A DNA stretch of 64,000 bases from assembly GCA_009760855.2 (NCBI GenBank), contig WPIO01000001.1:15002501-15066500 (forward strand), written 5' to 3'. This stretch comes from Cristatella mucedo. Its lineage: Eukaryota; Bryozoa; Phylactolaemata; Cristatellidae. Below are positions 60,960 through 64,000 of this stretch, in pieces; position 1 is the stretch's first letter, and every line of letters begins with the position of its first letter. The notes beneath the pieces were generated by a model, which saw only the letters and a list, made by a program, of their open reading frames with translations, was not told the DNA's origin and searched no databases. The translations under genes were made by a program, and so were the position numbers.

Positions 60960-61260
60960 GCCTGCCAGGTAGTTGTAAAGAGACCGTATCGCTGCCACGC
61001 TTTTCCGCTCCCAGCAGGACTAGCATCGCTTCGCCCAGCCAATGGGCGTGCGACGCGCGAGCACGTGTAGCACTGCCGCATGGCCGTATCCGTTGACGAA
61101 GCGGGATTTGATGCGGATTGAGGTGCGAGTCACGTGACCATATCGGCGCCGAAGCGTCTTTTAATGTCCATACGCCAGCCAGTGTGGACGCAACTACATT
61201 CTGTGTAAGCGAAGCTTCACTCCTCGAGCTCCGTCGAAGCCTACGCGACGTTAACGACTA
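60960..61260. promoter_or_regulatory. GC- and CpG-rich stretch with CCAAT and E-box palindrome
   Basis: AGCCAATGGGCGTGCGACGC (CCAAT box), GCACGTG at about 61061 and the perfect palindrome GTCACGTGAC at 61129-61138, the consensus CLEAR/USF-type E-box. It stands out in AT-rich surroundings. No exon follows on either strand that I can recognise, so promoter activity is a guess. Confidence 0.35.
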
Positions 61261-61304
61261 TCTAACTTCACCAGTATGTAGCCCTGCGTAGTCATTTGCT
61301 CGGC

Positions 61305-61462
61305 TACGCCCAATGTTGTTTGTTGACATTGTGCATGTTACCCACTACCTATAATCATTTGATCGTACTTCCTTTACAGCATATACAAAGTGCCTAGAAT
61401 GAGATAAGCTTCGCTGAGGGTGTCATACGCATTTAGTATACTTGTTATCATTATCATTACAG
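61305..61462 (+). mobile_element. LINE 3' end, family 1
   Basis: TTGATCGTACTTCCTTTACAGCATATACAAAGTGCC-type end and a decayed ATT/ATC tail at 61444-61460. Confidence 0.6.
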
Positions 61463-61704
61463 CTGTCGTTCTCGCAAACGGTGTACGGCTTCGTCTTCGA
61501 CCAGTTTTCTTCGTCGTCGCACCGCCGCCCGCCCGCTCGTGCCCTCGCAGTTGCTTTACTATTATCATTCGAAAGCCTGCTATGCCGGATATTTCTTACG
61601 ACTGGTCAGTCAAATTACGAAGTAACTTAGGTGGATACCAAGCTCACGACCGAAAAAAATTATGGAAAGTTAATTTTTTTTTAACTTTGCTTTAGAAGGG
61701 CGCC

Positions 61705-61852
61705 AGGTTTAGCCGAGGGGTTAAGGTGCTCATCTTAACGATTGAGATCAAGGCTCTTGGATTAGACGACCTAGATCGGGCGCTCGAGCCCTGCGGCATA
61801 GGTGAAGCATCTGGTTAGATTCAGTTTGCTTGTGGTTCTATACAAATTGTAT
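61705..61852 (+). mobile_element. tRNA-derived SINE, family 2
   Basis: GGTTTAGCCGAGGGGTTAAG (A box), GGCGCTCGAGCCCTGCGGCA (B box) and tail GGTGAAGCATCTGGTTAGAT. A short CGTGTGTGTA-type repeat follows. Confidence 0.75.
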
Positions 61853-63039
61853 CCGTGCACGTGTGTATAAGTGTGCGTCCGTGCGCGTGTGCGTATGTGT
61901 AAATGGTGGACCTGGGCGTCCGCTGATGAGCTGCGCAACTGCCAGGAGCTCTTTGAAAAAATCTGTATATGAGAAAAATTAAAATGTTCGCATACCAAAG
62001 ACTGGCGCATCACAATTTCCGGTCAGTCACGCTTACTCTGGCAGACTTCTAAAATACCAACGCAACGCCCAAGTGAAATCTGGGAAACGCTGCAAGTGAA
62101 ATTATTAAGGAATTTTCAGAATTTTAGAATTTCAATGTTCAATTTCAGCTGTGGCAGTGCAATTTGCAGGTTCATTTGCAAATTAATAAATTATCTCCTT
62201 CTTTTCGGCAGTTATCATTGCTGAAGCGTCGTACTATTATCATAAATCTTTCACCAAGGATTGGTAAACGTGAAGTCAGTGATTGTGAAAGACGGAATAA
62301 CTAACCAATGAACCTAGCTCATTATAGGGATAGGTTTGCTTGTATCTCGTTCCTTGCTTAAGATTGCCATGATGACTAGTTAATATTATGCAATTTTTCT
62401 GTACCCTGCAGGCCTGACAAAAATCCGCTCACTCTTGGGGTCAAGATATACCCTAAAAGAATACATCAGAATTGTATGGACTGTTAACAAAAAAATCCCT
62501 GACACAGTATTGGGTTAGGTGGACATATTTCTAACAAATTATGCAGCTTCCACTTTAGCACTTAAACCTTGGTGCATCTACCTTGGTGAGCGTACAAGGT
62601 GCAAAAACGGCAAAATTACTCGTTTGGTAGTGGGCTCGGAAGCAGTTATGGTTTTCGACTGATATTATTTCTTGTACCATCAGGGGACCGAGGTATCAGT
62701 TTTTAGATTTTTCAAAGCTCCGCCTCTGAAAAACTGCACCTCTATAACTATATCTGGCACTCATTCAGGAATGATCCCGGTATGAGATATTTGCTTGCAA
62801 CTATGCAAGAAATTGATCGTGCAGTAGTAGCGCAAAACCGGCCATAAACGTTTCCTGATCGAAAATGAGGCGTAAGACCCCATTAGGCTATCACAGAAGA
62901 CTTTTTGAGTATCTGAAATGATAAAAATGTCTGTGTTTTAACAAGTTTCCATTGAGATTTTTTAAAATTAGTTCAGTTGAGTACATGCCTTAGAGACCAA
63001 GAGAGCCATGATTTAGGAATTATTCAAAAGAATTCTTTA
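61853..63039. other. No feature recognised
   Basis: AT-rich sequence, expected to be intron 1 of UNC93 copy C if its first exon lies beyond the window. No exon or repeat is evident. Confidence 0.4.
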
Positions 63040-63212
63040 CTTTACATACTGATCCTGAGCATTTTACCCCTAACTATATTATCCTTGTTGTTTATTGAGC
63101 GAGCTACCACTAACCATTCGATCGTGCTTTGTTTGCAGCAAATGTAAAGTGTCACGAAAGAGGTTGAGCTCTCTGAGTGCGCTATATAAAGTGTATTATT
63201 ATTATCTGCTAT
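63040..63212 (+). mobile_element. LINE 3' end, family 1
   Basis: GTTTGCAGCAAATGTAAAGT, GAGCTCTCTGAGTGCGCTAT and a (ATT)n tail at 63196-63207. Confidence 0.7.
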
Positions 63213-63369
63213 TTTCATCATAAAATGCTGTTTGGCTTGTTTTTCTTTGTATTGTGCCATTGATTGCTTACATTTTTTACCATGCCAGGACTTCCGTTGT
63301 GGATGCTCAAAATAATATGCTTCAAACCTTTGATGATTTCTGACAAAATACCCGACACGGCTGTTGACC

Positions 63370-63870
63370 AGTCAAGCAACGAATTGTCTTTAAGGTTTTG
63401 TGTATAACTTGTTGGTCCCTTCATTCTTTGGCTCCAGCCTTTCTATCAGATTAACCCTCATCAGGCCAAGCATCGTACCACCCGCTTTTTGGAATCTAAC
63501 AGTTCACCAATACCTCGTAGAAACCTCAAATACTTTGGAGACCGTGCGTTTAGTTCGTAGGTTCCCAAAGCCTGGAGCTCACTCCAGACTTGCGTCACAA
63601 CGTCCCCTGACTTGGCCACATTTAAAAAGCACCTATTTATGACAGCATTAGGTGGGTCCCTGTGATTTGTTCTTTGTGTGCTAATGAGTGCTGACACGGT
63701 GCATGCTGCCACTAACCACACTTGCATGCTGACCTTATGCATGTCACCCCTAACCATGTTATTCATGTTGTTTATCAAGCATGATATAACTCGCCATTCA
63801 ATCGCGCTTCCCTTTACAGTAAATGTAAAGCGCCTAGAAAGAGGTTGAGTTCTCTGAGAGCGCTTTCTTG
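63370..63870 (+). mobile_element. LINE 3' fragment, family 1
   Basis: From the reverse-transcriptase end (TCAAGCAACGAATTGTCTTT; TTTGGAGACCGTGCGTTTAG) through the 3' region to AATGTAAAGCGCCTAGAAAG. It lacks the ATT tail: sequence after GAGAGCGCTTTC is unrelated. Confidence 0.75.
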
Positions 63871-64000
63871 GTCTCCCTCTTGAAGTTCAGCAGCCTGCTT
63901 ACACAGGTGGGCCACAGCTGTGCACAGGTCGACCCTGATGGTGAATCCACCAATTGACCACCAGCAGGTTACTGGCCTGTGTCCACGCCACATCACAGGC

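Noticed and set aside
61420-61695. 91-codon frame with a hydrophobic start
   Set aside because: The hydrophobic part is the translated ATT/ATC tail of a LINE.

Overview
This is animal nuclear DNA. The real genes are split into small exons with GT-AG boundaries, separated by kilobase introns full of decayed non-LTR retrotransposons, tRNA-derived SINEs and long dinucleotide microsatellites. I recognise three gene families: a semaphorin, the BBS chaperonin-like protein MKKS/BBS6, and UNC93-like membrane proteins of the major facilitator fold. All are divergent from vertebrate sequences. I infer a non-vertebrate metazoan, possibly an early-branching one, but cannot name the phylum from this window.

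Layout. 1-6.0 kb is repeats: an AT microsatellite, SINEs, LINE relics and a roughly 260-bp AC array. 6.0-21.1 kb carries the 3' two thirds of a plus-strand semaphorin (end of the Sema domain, PSI, Ig-like domain, short tail, poly-A signal); all exon phases agree. 21.4-26.0 kb is mostly LINE fragments plus three phase-compatible minus-strand exons of an unrecognised coiled-coil protein (23.02-23.42 kb). 26.76-29.59 kb is a complete three-exon MKKS gene on the plus strand. Tail to tail with it, 30.63-38.72 kb holds a four-exon UNC93-like gene on the minus strand (copy A).

39-52 kb is repeat-rich. It holds one orphan, broken UNC93 last exon (copy B, 46.9-47.1 kb), LINEs nested in one another and an internally deleted Ty3/gypsy element. 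At about 52.13 kb the sequence restarts as a second copy of the segment that begins near 26.04 kb. It contains an MKKS pseudogene (52.70-55.35 kb) and then, tail to tail, exons 2-4 of another UNC93-like gene (copy C, 56.62-60.24 kb), whose first exon would lie beyond the right edge.

Most interesting points. (1) The tandem MKKS-UNC93 segment duplication, in which one MKKS copy is dead while both UNC93 copies keep intact exons. (2) A block of roughly 280 bp at the UNC93 3' ends that is far more alike between copies than the rest, suggesting gene conversion or constraint. (3) Two possible semaphorin C-termini, one poly-Q, made by competing acceptors. (4) A SINE family whose 3' tail matches the local LINE tail, indicating a LINE-SINE mobilisation pair. 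I found no prokaryotic-type system, CRISPR array, rRNA or convincing functional tRNA gene. The first 6 kb probably lie upstream of, or in an intron of, the semaphorin, but I could not find its 5' exons.
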